Shown: piece after piece, positions 23,641 to 35,387 of the stretch
Numbering within the stretch: position 1 is the first letter of the stretch
Layout of the letters: each line of letters starts with the position of its first letter
NCBI RefSeq assembly: GCF_019925205.1
Contig: NC_083560.1
Location: forward strand, 38,548,270-38,612,269
DNA length: 64,000 bases
Direction of reading: 5' to 3'
DNA from: Metopolophium dirhodum
Lineage: Eukaryota > Arthropoda > Insecta > Hemiptera > Aphididae
Made by a program: the position numbers and the translations under genes
Notes under the pieces: model-generated
The model's input: only the letters and a program-made list of their open reading frames with translations
What the model was told of the DNA's origin: nothing
Databases searched by the model: none

Positions 23641-24018
23641 CCTGTTAAATATACCAATTTTATATGACTCAATATATCTCTATATTTGTTCAATTTGTTA
23701 TTTAATATTCAGTATATGGTGTTCAAAACTTATCTTAACTTTTCCGTTTCCCAGAATAAAATTCTGGTTCGCAGAAGTATATTATCAGGTAGGCAATCTA
23801 CCTGCTGTAGACAGCAGACCTCGCGCTATTTGTACGGAAGTGTATGATTTAGCTCTATAGTATGAAATTTATACCAAGCTTGTCGTTTTTACTTAATTCC
23901 ACCTTTGGTAGATCAATATAATCAATTAATACAAAATCCTAACCTAACCATACTAAAATCTAATGAATAAAAAAAAACCAAATTACACCCTTTTTAAATC
24001 TCCTTTCTATCTTCTTCC

Positions 24019-24109
24019 CAGAGGTCTAATCTATACACAAACATTAATCTATATATATATATATATATTGACAAAAAATAATAATACAAATCAACAAACC
24101 CGATTAACC
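24019..24109. repeat. Left arm of an inverted repeat pair
   Basis: 'cagaggtctaatctatacac' through the TA microsatellite to 'aataatacaaatcaacaaac' matches the reverse complement of 24932-25021. The arms are about 820 bases apart. Confidence 0.75.
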
Positions 24110-24179
24110 AAAAGCAACCACTATTTAATACACTATTATAATTTTAATCTGTAACAATAAATTAAATTATTTATTATTT

Positions 24180-24385
24180 AGTTTGTTTTATTATGGCGCA
24201 ACTGTTGTATTTTTGACATTCAGAGTTCCTACTTTTCTAGTTCATTTTCCTAAAATGATGTTTTATGAGAACCTTGTCCTGACAGTTACAAACACAATAA
24301 AGAAAGAATCAGCCAAATCGGTTCAGTAGTTTTCTCGGTTAGCGCGGTCATAGAAAACCGCTTACAATTTTATATAGTATGATAG
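24180..24385 (+). repeat. RTE-like non-LTR retrotransposon 3' tail
   Basis: Contains 'gccaaatcggttcagtagtt', 'tctcggttagcgcggtc' and ends 'ttatatagtatgatagatt'. The phrase (C)AAATCGGT.CAG..GTT...GAG/GTTAGCG followed by a short TATA-rich tail is characteristic of RTE-clade 3' ends in insects, from memory. No reverse transcriptase is present, so it is a severely 5'-truncated copy. Confidence 0.5.
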
Positions 24386-24389
24386 ATTA

Positions 24390-24735
24390 TACATTATAGA
24401 TTATATTTTATATTTAATGTTTAAGTTTTAATAATTACCATTATGATATTCCAGAAAAGAACTAGTCTCCTTTGACTGATCATTCAACTGATGTGACTGA
24501 TGTGTCACTGATCATTTTTACAGACATTTCTATTTATACAATAGTTGAACTATAAAACATAATTTAAGAAGATAAAAATTAATTATTACCAATGCTATTT
24601 ATTTATTTAATTCTTAAAGAATCAAAGCTGTTACCATTTTTTTGTTTCTTTGAAAGATTCATTTTTTTTTTTTTTTTTTTTGATCATCACTATTTGTATT
24701 TACTACAAAATTTAAAACAAAATTGAAATACAAAA
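24390..24735. other. AT-rich intergenic with poly-T
   Basis: T run at about 24662-24681, no gene. Confidence 0.5.
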
Positions 24736-24885
24736 AAGCGAGTAAGTGGATGTCGCTTTACTGTACAGTAGATTAAAAGTGGGTCTCTATATAATGAAAT
24801 GTATTAAATTTGAATCATTCAATGATATCATATCATTGTATACAAAAAACGATTCTGAGCGGGGACGGTTCATCGGTCTGAATAT
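24736..24885 (+). repeat. Dispersed repeat copy (GATGTCG...GATTCTGAGCGG)
   Basis: 'agtggatgtcg.tttactgtacagtaga' through 'aacgattctgagcggggacgg' matches the reverse complement of 31085-31235. The 63-codon frame across it is a shadow. Confidence 0.8.
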
Positions 24886-24931
24886 TTTATTTGCTTATGG
24901 TTTATATTATGTATCCAATAAGGTTGCTTTT

Positions 24932-25021
24932 GGTTAGTCGGGCATGTTTGTTGATTTGTATTATTATTTTTTGTCAATATATATATATAAATTAATGTTT
25001 GTGTGTAGATTAGACCTCTGA
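24932..25021. repeat. Right arm of the inverted repeat pair
   Basis: Reverse complement of 24019-24109 (see that entry). Confidence 0.75.
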
Positions 25022-25110
25022 CGATATACTTACAAATTACAATTTGGCCTGTGTTCAAAAAAAGTAAAAACTATGAAGATTCTAAAATCTGAATTTTAAA
25101 GTCTGGAACA

Positions 25111-25943
25111 TTATTCATTAACAATGTCAAATTGAGTTTGAGATTCTTTCAAATATTTTCTTTTCTTCAATTGTGTATTTGTTTCTACCAAATAAAATGA
25201 TCCAGATCCAAGTAAAGCAAAGAAACTTTCAATAGCCAAATGTTCAACCAAATAAGTCGTGGCCAGGCATCCAGCCATGACGGTTGGTAAACAAAGCAAA
25301 TAGACCTATAATAAAATATTAAAATACAAATATGTTTGTATAGTAATAAAATATGAATATTTATATCAATATATAAACATTGAAAATACCACCAGATGCA
25401 ATCAATGTAACTCCCAATGCTTGAGTTATTTGATAAAAATTATATTTTTTTTCAGGTGTACAACATAGAAAAATTATTGATGAACCAACAGCTGATGCAA
25501 ATGTTCCTGGGAATGCAATTGTGTACAAGATCGGAGTTGCCACTATGAAAGCTAAAAAAATACAAATTGAAGAATTTAAAATGTTGAGAAACTGTACAAT
25601 ATTAATTTAATTATGTGGTAACAAAAATCCTTGGATTTCATCATATCCCCTCATGAAAGGGTCAAAAACCAAGCGACATCCAACAAAAAATCTTCACTCT
25701 GTCGGGTCATAAGGATCAGATAGTGAGCAAAAACAATGAGTCTTTCTAATTTGCACCTAAATTAAAGTTTAAAAAATATGACAAAACAAAACATTAAAAA
25801 AATAGGTTAAAAAAAATAAATACCTGTAATTCATTCATTGCTGACTATCCAATAAGCCGAAAAAATGAAATGAACACTTAATATTAAAGCCAAAATGTTC
25901 AAGCCAAGAGCTGCATTACCAGCCAAACAACAACTTTTTCATT
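25111..25943 (-). CDS. Small multi-pass membrane protein locus, unrecognised, probably damaged
   Basis: Minus-strand exons with plausible GT/AG borders. Exon A (25943-25824) contains LGLNILALILSVHFIFSAYW. Exon B (from 25756) has a frame with ERLIVFAHYLILMT and SEDFLLDVAWFLTL. Exon C (25551-about 25386) reads IVATPILYTIAFPGTFASA then IIFLCC and ITQALGVTLIASGGIF. The last exon (25305-25111) starts VYLLCLPTVMAGCLA and ends TQFDIVNE then TAA. At least four hydrophobic segments alternate with short polar loops, which suggests a four-span membrane protein such as a MARVEL-like one, but the family is not identified. Exon C and the last exon join in phase. Exon A shows its hydrophobic reading only in a frame that does not begin cleanly at the acceptor, and exon B has a stop in each frame near its end. 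It is either a pseudogene or partly mis-modelled here. Confidence 0.5.
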
Positions 25944-25949
25944 CTACAA

Positions 25950-26850
25950 AAATAAATATTTTTCTAAGTCAAGACTGTGTTAATAAATGTTGATAACTAC
26001 CTAAAGGTATTTTGTAACAACATTATCAACTAAAAAATATTGAATTATATATTCAATGAATACTTATGATTATAATTTATAAGTATAAAGTAGGTAAAAA
26101 TATAATTATTATCAAACATATATTTATAATAGCCACAAATGTTTTAAGAGCTTTGTCAATTAGATTAAAAATTCTATTCAACATTTGTTTTTAATTTTAT
26201 ATTTTAATTAAAGTTTTACTAGTATTAATACAAACACATTGTGATAAATTTAATTAATCAGTTTTCCATTAGTAAACAGTTAGCCAAGAGTTAGTCACTT
26301 ATAATTCATTTTTAAGTTATTAGTTATTGGTTATTACTCATTAAAACTATATTTTTATTGTTAGAAATAATAATTATTATGTATTGTAGTATTGTACCTA
26401 TATTTATTTTAATTCATTTTTTAATTTTTAGTGGGTAATTAATTTCAATGTAATAAAATAAAATTACATTAAATGTATTTATGTTTTTAAATAAATTGTA
26501 TAAAATTAAAATCAAAAATTCTGTAGGTACATATAGATAACATAACTCAGCACACAATTTAAATAATTGTAACCTTCATGGATTTATCGAGTGATATGTT
26601 GTTGATGTTGATGCACACGAACAGTGGAGAGATTGGATGATTGATGACTGAAAAAACTACTAATAATTGGTACACTTATAGACTGCATACTCAAATAGTT
26701 TGCTAGTCTAAGGAAAACTGTATCTGAAGTATATTATGCACATATATGTACATACAGTTATTTTCATTAGAATCTATTTTGTCATGCCGTTGGTAAAATA
26801 TTAAAATTAACAATACTCACCAGACAGTGGTCAACGAAATACAATGTCGT
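25950..26850. other. AT-rich intergenic upstream of the membrane-protein locus
   Basis: No gene seen. Around 26820-26900 the sequence becomes less AT-rich, which would fit a promoter or 5' exon of the minus-strand locus. Confidence 0.4.
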
Positions 26851-27267
26851 AAGTGTACGTCTACAATATACTGCTATTTGCTCTATAGTTTATACGATGC
26901 AGTGACTGACGTAGTGATGTGGTGACTAGCGATGTGCTGCAATAAATTATTAAATTATAAATAAAATATAAACACAACATGAAATTATTCAATAGTTCAA
27001 CATCAAAATAATAAATACATTAAGAACAACAATAATTTATAAACTATTTAACAAACGTCAAATAAAAAAATTAATTTGTTGCGAAGGCACATTCTAAATT
27101 TTAAAACATTTATTTATTATTGTCTAAGAGAAATCAGTGAGAAATTGTGTTATCAAAATTATAACATGATAAGATACAATGGCCCACTATTTTTTGGTAG
27201 TAATAGTAATGGCGGATGTTTGGCTTCCTTATACCGTATTGTATTTAATCTAAGGGGGCTTCAAACT

Positions 27268-27296
27268 ATAGACCTTATAATAAGTATAAGGTCTAT
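27268..27296. repeat. Perfect 12-bp hairpin ATAGACCTTATA
   Basis: ATAGACCTTATA (27268-27279), five-base loop, then TATAAGGTCTAT (27285-27296). Exact complement, read directly. Confidence 0.85.
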
Positions 27297-27919
27297 GCTT
27301 CACACGTGTGGTGATAACGCGGCTTATCACCACTTATGGTGGGCGATTTCGACTGTGCGCACGCTATTCGTTTTTGTACGACCTCTGTCAATTTTATATT
27401 TATGTAACGGATCATCTCATCCCTGCTTCTCGCGTCGGCAATGGCTCGCGCCACGACGGCTACGGCTTACGACGGCCCGAGACATCGCTATCTTTATTGA
27501 CCGCGCTCGTACACAACGCATCGTTACTGTACCGCCTCTACCAAGTCTGCGACTCGATCGACGCGTTATGTTACTCACTGTTTTAATTATTCACCATTTT
27601 TATCGTTTAAATAAATTGTTATCGACGCTAACGCGTCCGACCCGAATTACGTTTGTTCTGTTGTTCAAACCCACTAACTCGTGTATCCTTCTGACGAGAA
27701 GTCAGGATCGTATTTGTGTAAGTGTAATAGTGCCAGGTCAATTTCCTACACCCCAGTCCACGGTGCTTTTGCCCTTTGTCGCGTATCATTATTTTACACA
27801 CACACCCACACACATGCGTTTTCGTTTAATAATTTATTATACCTATAATTTGTTTCGATATAATTGTAATTTTGTTTTTATTATCTTAATAATAGATACA
27901 GCAACTCCGTCGTACACTC

Positions 27920-28032
27920 GAACCACGAAACAGGTGAAATTTCACTTAATATTCTGCACGTGAACTGTCGAAGCATATATAACGTGAATATAAACACCTT
28001 AATATGCGCACTCACCATTCGTAGTCGTGGTC
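27920..28032 (+). pseudogene. Trace of a LINE endonuclease N-terminus
   Basis: In one frame the sequence gives ETGEISLNILHVNCRSIYN and continues VNINTLICALTIRSRGHIC to a stop. The start of the apurinic-type endonuclease of Jockey/CR1-like LINEs commonly reads L.ILH.N.RS(I/L).N, which matches well over about 12 residues. Later endonuclease motifs (for example the catalytic E and H residues) were not found, so only the beginning survives or the likeness is by chance. Confidence 0.4.
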
Positions 28033-28230
28033 ACATCTGTTGAAGTGTTGCAGGTACTGTTGTCTGCTGTCACTCGCCGTACACACGATATACCCACTCG
28101 CACTAGTGAATCCGCCATTGACGCTACGCCGAGAATCACTGCTCCTTCACCGACATCACCGCTGCCTCCATAATATACCGCTTACCATCCGGCACCCAGA
28201 CTCTGGACGATTGGACGAAGTAAGAATTTT

Positions 28231-29860
28231 GACAAAATCACAAACATTTGCAATTTATTTTGAGTTAAATATGTCCACGTCGTATGCTATCTATGTAAAA
28301 ATTGCAAGGCTGAGCAAGTTAATATTATTTTTTAACTCAGTTACCTAAGTCAAGTTAATTATTATTTTTTTCAATTACCTTAATTTAAAATTAAGTTAAT
28401 AGACATTTTTAATAGGTACATCAATTAAGTTACATCATTAACTTTCATTTTTAAGTTAAGTTAATAACAATAAAAAAAAAAAAATGCACTTATAAAGGAA
28501 CCTATTTCTTAATAAATTAAGTTCACTTGAATAGTAATCATCATTCATTTGTATATTACTTTGCAAACAATGTATGATAATCATTATTGTACTAATACAA
28601 AATAATTAATAATTGAGTAATGAATAGGTATTATGATTTATGAATTTAATTCAGGGCATCATGGGCTATAGATGTCTTCATATGGGTGACTAATGTTACC
28701 CCTATATTAATATTTATAAGTACCTAATTAATAGAATATATAAGTTCTTTGTAAATACCTAGGTATATCATATTTTTTTTTCTGATAATATTTTCTATAT
28801 TCTGCAAACTTAGGTATAATTATTATTATAAACCAGTCATAAAAAAAAAACACAGTCTCATATAACTAGGTATCACTGTTCAGAAGACTCTACACCTGCA
28901 TGTGTTGTCTCCATTTTACAAACGCATAACGTACCAAATTTACGCTCAGAAATTCACGTTTTATGCTGTAAAACGTTACAGCTTAAACATTAGGGTGAAT
29001 CGACCAATAATAAAACTTGATGGTAAGAACATTATCTGTGTTTTGTTGGAAGTTTTTACGATAATTCAGTTTTTAAGTGAGTTATGTGTGTATAAATAAA
29101 TGTAAATTAAAAATGATCATTACTCAGTTAAAAACATTTATGTACACTAGGTAATATAACTTTATCAGAACACAGCTTACCTAGTTCTTCATATCTCTCT
29201 TTTATATTATTATAAAATTACATATTTCTGTGTTTTCCATTGATACATCATATACCTACGATTTGATATTATAACTAAATAATAATTAGAATTTATCTTG
29301 AAAATTTTAAATTTAAAATTACTTTTGATTTGAGTTGAAAATAGTGGTGACGAGCAGTGTAAACATGTGACAGAGACCACTGTTAATGACTATATGACAT
29401 TATTTTCCAAAAATATTTAGTGTGCCACATTTAATTTGTTTAAGTACTTTAAATAATGTGTTCCTAAAACAGGCGCTTAATTTCAGTTTTTTAATTGTTA
29501 GTGCCAACATTTTTGTTCCCTTAAAAATAACTTTTACGTGCAATCCCTTCCCCACCAAATGACCAATTTGACTAATTTGACTTAAAATATACATAATTTT
29601 AATGGTTTTTGTTCACAGTAATATTGAGATACCCTAAGGAAGACATAAATCAGTATGAAACCATTAAGAAAATCTGAAGTAAATTTCAAGTAAGCAAATA
29701 AACGAAAAATTACAAAAATTTGAAATTTTAACTTACATTTTTAAATTATTTAGTTTGATAAAATTAGATATTTTTTAATTTATTTAATTAATACCTACAT
29801 TGTATCTGATTTAAACAGAACTTGCTTGAGTACTAAATAATATATTATATTAATTTTTTT
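28231..29860. other. AT-rich intergenic
   Basis: Repeated 'ttaagttaat' words at 28330-28470. Frames at 28902-29099 (+) and 29400-29594 (-) have no recognisable features. Nothing else supported. Confidence 0.5.
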
Positions 29861-29869
29861 GCAATTTAT

Positions 29870-30090
29870 TTTAGGTATGACAGTATCATACAAAGTTCTA
29901 AAATGCTGACTGTTTCACTTATTAGATGTGATGATGAGCAAAGGATAATGCACAATATATTACACAGTTCTAGAGTTCTGACTATTCTACTAATTAGATG
30001 TGATGATCCAGTGTTCAATAGAGTTATGAAAAGAACTTATTGATAATACAGACCATAAAGATGAGAATCAATTATTACAAACGGGGTAAG
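29870..30090 (+). other. Exon-like stretch with an internal 40-bp duplication
   Basis: 'ttctaaaatgctgactgttt' and 'ttctagagttctgactattc', each followed by 'c(t/a)attagatgtgatgat', lie about 75 bases apart. One frame reads SSRVLTILLIRCDDPVFNRV then MKRTY and a stop. This may be a decayed coding exon duplicated in place. The protein family was not recognised. Confidence 0.35.
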
Positions 30091-30759
30091 AATATGAAAT
30101 TTATTTACACTAAACTAACTGATAAACAAATATACTTAACAATTAATTTGACAGAAAATATAATAAAAATAGAAGCCTTTAATTGCTAAGATCTTACTCA
30201 AATTGAATAAAGCCAATAAAAATATGTAAAAACCTAATGATCCACTCTTAACTCATAATCATCGGTATATATTGTCCTATATTATTTATGCATCTAAGGT
30301 TGATTAGTGAAAGCATTGTTTACTTAATTAATTTTTCCACTTATCACATTTTAATATGAAAAACAGTTTCATTTTGTCCAATGGTCCAGTAACCACTAAG
30401 ATTTTGAATAATTGATTTTTATCTTTTTTAATAAAATATACAGATATTTAATTTGATTCAATATAATTTTATTTTTAATCCTTTATCTGTCCACTAATAA
30501 TAAATCTAATGTTTATGTCATTCAACTTAAACTAAAGAACTTTGTCATTATTATAATTTTATGTGATCAATATTTACTGAAATATTGTTTGCTATAGTAT
30601 TACAAAGATAATTTTAAAAGCTATGCACTGAACTAATTTAATATATTGTCTAACACATGATTCAATTTAATATAAATATGCTTAAATAACAAAAATTATA
30701 CTTAATTATCAAACTTTCCTATTACAATCTACATTATATTATTTTTTAAAATAATTTTA
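30091..30759. other. AT-rich intergenic
   Basis: Nothing recognised. Confidence 0.5.
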
Positions 30760-31235
30760 GATTCTGAGCGGAATGAGGTAGCTAGTGGTTTTACAGTGGT
30801 GCTTATTTTTTTATCTTGCATACAAAATTTCTACCAGAAAGAGTGCTTCGATTTCAAAATAGAGTGCCTTATCTTTTAGTAAATTGGACCAAAATGGTAC
30901 TTCATTTTTCAATTTTCTTAATAGTTATTAAGTGCCACTGGAAAAACCACCAATAAATTACAAAAAACCGCTAAAAATGGGATTTTAGTTTCTGATGCTT
31001 TGTTTATCACCATACAAACGAATAAGAAATAGTAGTATTATAATATGAATTCAACTTACAGGATATAATAAATAATAACGATATAAAAAATCCAGACTGA
31101 TAAACCGTCTCCGCTCAGAATCGTTTTTCTTATACATTGATATTATATCATTGAATTCAAGTTTAATACAATCCATTATACATTGACCCAATTGTAACCT
31201 ACTGTACAGCAGATCGACATCCACTTACCCGCTTT
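30760..31235 (-). repeat. Dispersed element with inverted GATTCTGAGCGGA words
   Basis: GATTCTGAGCGGA at 30760-30772 and its exact complement TCCGCTCAGAATC at 31110-31122 bracket 363 bases. The flanking part 31085-31235 is the reverse-complement copy of 24736-24885. It is a dispersed non-coding family of unknown class. Confidence 0.65.
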
Positions 31236-34180
31236 TTTTATTTATAGAGTTGAACACTTTTAAATACTTATAACTCATAAACTACTCGCCCTAAAATTGA
31301 TATTTATGTTTAAAATTACTTAAATAAATATTCTGCTTTGGAATATGAAATCACCCTATATAGGTACATAACTATTTTTAATAAAAATTGGATGATATCA
31401 CTCCCAAAGAATTTATTGTAAAGTATTCATTTAATACATAATTTAACTCAACATTCATCCATGTTTCACTTAAAAATGTATTACATCAAAATTACCGTTC
31501 ATGCTACTAAGCATTACCTAATTTTGTTTAGTCAAAATTAGCATTAATACCAAGTTGGTGTGATCAATCATCATACCTAACATATTAAAGATGTAGTTAA
31601 AACAATTGAAAGTTGTCAATTCCTTATTTTACAAAGATTAAAATGGTAAAATTTATCATTTTAGCACCGATTAGTATAAGGATGAGAGTAGTTGCTTATA
31701 CCTTCCTTAAGATGACGGCACACCTGAATGCGTTGTTTCTGTCTTTCACTGTTTGACATAGACAAAACACATTTGTGTTGTTTGAATAAAACTCTCTGAA
31801 TTTTGGTGTTAGAATAAAAACACTTATTAAATGATGAAAATATGATAATATTTTGGAAGTCAAGACGGTGAGTTTTTATAAAAAATTTTAATTTTTAAAG
31901 TTAAAGGTATTTTTACTCTAGAACACAAATTGAGCAATTTATACTAAGACTGCTTAAATGCATTTTGTATATATCAAATGTGTGTAAGACAGATACAACA
32001 CATGTAAGTGTGACGTCTTCTTCTGAAATGCGTCTTTTAATAACCTGATTTTTGGAATTATTAAGTATACTATTAAGGATCATATTATTTTCAATTACTT
32101 AATACAATATGCTTTGTTATGCTATTTAATAACGAGTGCACTGAGACAATTCATACAGGTAATCCAGTGGATATGACACGTTTCAAAATTATATGGATAA
32201 TATTATTATAGTAAAACACCTTTATCATCATCACTATTATATAAGTAAAATATTTTAGTTAAGTAATGACTTATAACGATTTTATGTTTATTATTTATAA
32301 TATTATAATGTATAGCTAAATGTTTAGTTAATAATTATTTTCATTCCATTTTTATTGAAAAAACCCATATTACATATGTATAAATATATTATATTATATT
32401 ATATTAAAATTAATAACCAACAAAACATTGTTAAATTCGATCAAAAGAGGATTTAGGTTATACGAAAATGGCCAGATGCAATTGTGTAAAACTGTATAAG
32501 ACTTAGTGTTAGAATTTATGATTTTATATAACATTTACATTTACTTTACTATCAAAATTGCAAATATTATTAATCTCTTGAACGATAATTACATATTTAT
32601 GATTTGTAATATTGTAAACGACTGTCGACTATAGATTATTTTTTGAAAGTTAATTGAAAAATATTTGTTACAAATGATAATATAAATATTATAAGTACTT
32701 ACGACATAGAAATATAGTTGTATCTATAAACAAACATAAAACTGATAACTATTACCTACAACAAAAATATTATTTGATTTAACCCCCCCCCCCACCCCCC
32801 GAAAAAAAAATTCCAGCTACGGCCTTGTTTGTGAGTGTCATAGGCATACATTTAGTCCGATAAAGTGAATAAATAATTAGTTACTATGAATAATTTAATA
32901 AACGTGTAAATTGTATACCTATATATGGAACGGCGACCGTTGGGTTTCAAGCTACCTGCATCCTGTCCTTCTTCTTTTGTTCCGAGAAGTAAAATTTGAC
33001 AATCTATATAAATATACCATATACTAGGTATAATGTAAAATATTTTTGTAATTTAATTTTTAATTTTAGTATTTAATGTCTAAGTTTGACATTTAGTTCA
33101 AACTATGTTGAATGAAATTTGTAATCTTCCTATCATAAACTAAATCAATATTGTTAATTATGATAAAATATCGGAAAACAATTTGTACAATTCGTTTTTA
33201 ATATACTATATTTTAACCTATTAGGTAATCTCTAAACTATTATAGTATTGGGATTATTTTATTAAAAATTTAACTATATTCTTAAACTTATCATTAGACA
33301 TTATAATAACTAATAAGTGAACCCCTACAATATATACACTTATTTTTTTTTGTTACTTACTCAAATGTCTTAGTTTTAAAAACACATTCTATAAGTTTCT
33401 GATAATGATAAGTTAATAATGATTAGTAAACTTAAATACATTATATTATAATTACTGTTAACTGTTTAGCGTTCAGTCAAAAATAAATAAAAATTATGTA
33501 TTCATATTTTGTTTACTTAACGTATAGGTATTAGGTTCAACATATTGAAGGTAGATATTCTAAGTTATTAATTTGGCTCAAAGTCCATGCAGGGACAATC
33601 TCAAAAAAAAATCATGGGGGGGGGGGGTGTAATCTTCAAAGTTGCCGACTAGAATTTGAAATTCTACATTGTTGTTAACTATTAAGTTATTTTTAGTTAC
33701 ATGCTATAAATTTATAATTTCTTTACTACCTTATGTTTCAATTTTTAGTTTGAGCTAAATTTGGAGTTGAAACTTAGAAATACCTCACTTATTATTTTTT
33801 TTTCTATACAAAAAATATACAGAATGTATCTTATGTCATTGTACGCAGGTTTTTTTTAACAATTATGGATTGATGATAGGGAATTTCGTTAAAACAAAAA
33901 AAGACGTGTTTCTTTATTGTTAACTGGCAATTTTTTATAACATTTTCAAAATTTTTTAACATGCAGTTGTACTAATATAGTATTCCATATTCATGACTTT
34001 TTCATAGATAGAGCTCTGTGCATGAGGTTTTTATCAATAATGAGACTAGTTTGGTTTTAAAAACTTAAATAATTATAACCTATATGAAAATTGTACTTTA
34101 CTGCCTTAGAAGATGGCTGTTAATAAGTGTACAGGTGAGTTCACACATGTTGATGGTTACTGTCATAGTATATACCGTGT
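31236..34180. other. AT-rich intergenic with homopolymer C and G tracts
   Basis: C-rich tract at about 32782-32800 and a G run at about 33616-33627 are the only marked features. At 31690-32035, phrases such as 'cacaacacatttgtgttg' and 'gacagatacaacacatgtaa' resemble a repeat also glimpsed at 55.43-55.51 kb. No gene. Confidence 0.5.
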
Positions 34181-34182
34181 GT

Positions 34183-34330
34183 GTCATTATAAATACTAAA
34201 CAATGTGAACCACTTTTGTAAAATAATCCCAAATGTAAACGTTATTTTCATAAATGTTCCTTCGTTATGAATTCATATATTTTAATATTAATTTATTTAG
34301 TTAATGATTTTGTATTAGAAGCGTTATTTT
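34183..34330 (+). pseudogene. Intron-retaining fragment of the kelch-like gene
   Basis: 'actaaacaatgtgaac.actttt', 'aataatcccaaatgtaaa.g', 'cataaatgttcctt.gttatg' and 'ttagttaatgattttgtatt' match the BACK exon, the intron and the next exon start of the pseudogene at 21.8-22.0 kb, here on the plus strand. It then diverges. Because the intron is present, the copy arose from DNA, not mRNA. Confidence 0.75.
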
Positions 34331-34679
34331 GTCTAATGACACACTTTTAAGTTAACTTATTCTATTTATTGGAAGCGATTTACAAAATATAAGTTATATG
34401 AGAATTTTTAAATTTTAATATTTTACATGTGTGTCGTGTGTGCGACATTCTCTTAAAAGTGATTTTTTATTAATACAAGTTGTAGTTCTTTTTTTTTTTA
34501 ATATAGTTTAAGCAACAATAATATCAAATTAGGTACCTACTTTTACCTTAGGTACATTTGACTATTTGAAAAATATAAAAGAACTTCAAAATTATTGCCA
34601 TTTTTATGTTATTCCGTTGAGTTGCACTGGTATATTATTGACATTTTTTACAACATAAATTGAATCGGTTTTATTTTAG

Positions 34680-34831
34680 AAGAAGGAACTGACAAATCTG
34701 CATTCTTGAGATTAACTGAGGATATGTTAAAGAAATTAGTCCCTATGATAGGGCTTGGATCCAAGTTCTACAACAAACTTTTAAAGCTTAATTGCCAATG
34801 TGAGAATATCCAGGAAAAAAATTTAGAAGAG
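34680..34831 (+). CDS. Isolated SAM-like exon
   Basis: Bordered by an AG acceptor (TTATTTTAG) and a GT donor (GAG|GTAACC), this 152-base stretch is open in one frame: KSAFLRLTEDMLKKLVPMIG then LGSKFYNKLLKLN. The pattern F..LTE..L..L....G...K....I/LL is typical of SAM-domain helices 3-5 found in many aphid multicopy genes, where SAM domains mediate protein-protein contacts. No partner exon was found within about 1 kb on either side, so it is likely a gene fragment. A SAM call is tentative. Confidence 0.45.
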
Positions 34832-34839
34832 GTAACCAT

Positions 34840-35387
34840 TCATTATACATTTTATAAAAATATAGGTGCTTAAATAATTAAATTCAGTAATGAATATGAG
34901 AAATACCTTAAGTACAATGTTTTTAAATAATTATACTAACTTGGACACAAGTTTTATGCTGTTGATTTAATAAACTCATTATACTCGCCCATTAAAAAAT
35001 GTATATTTATAGTAAGTATGTTAATATAATATTATGATTAGACTTCCATTTATCGATGTTTATGTTGACTGCCAGTCGACAATTAATAAAAATAAATACG
35101 ATTATAATAAAACCAATATAAATACGATATCATTATAAATGTTATTTATTCAATCCAATCCCGATAAAAATATATATAAAATAATGATAAATGATTAATA
35201 GATAAATACGATTAAAATATTCAACGTTTGTGATGGTAAAATGTTAAATTATATTTTTGTTATATTTACTATGAGTAATAATACTAATGAACAATATAAT
35301 TTTATCAATCTGTTTATAATATGATAATGATATTGCGATAAATATATCATGCCGTTCAAATAACATTTTAATCATTACCAATAATTA
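34840..35387. other. AT-rich intergenic
   Basis: 'gataaatacgattataataa'-like phrases repeat around 35090-35230. No gene. Confidence 0.5.

Larger units (their letters stand above)
26860..28230. other. GC-rich pocket with long open frames of doubtful meaning
   Basis: Parts 27300-27580 and 27960-28220 are rich in CpG. The plus strand is open for 295 codons (27076-27963, TTG start, first ATG at 27164), the longest frame in the window. Its product is Leu/Arg/Thr/Tyr rich with no domain I know. On the minus strand, 27475-27305 is also open with a helix-like stretch (RSRDEMIRYINIKLTEVVQK). The two strands cannot both be trusted. The LINE trace at 27920-28032 suggests the pocket is the 5' part of an old non-LTR retrotransposon. 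A promoter or CpG-island reading remains possible. Confidence 0.4.

Noticed and set aside
27076..27963. 295-codon plus-strand open frame as a real gene
   Set aside because: It opens at TTG, has no recognisable domain, runs from AT-rich noise through a GC-rich pocket where other frames are also open, and its C-terminal part is simply translated low-complexity sequence.
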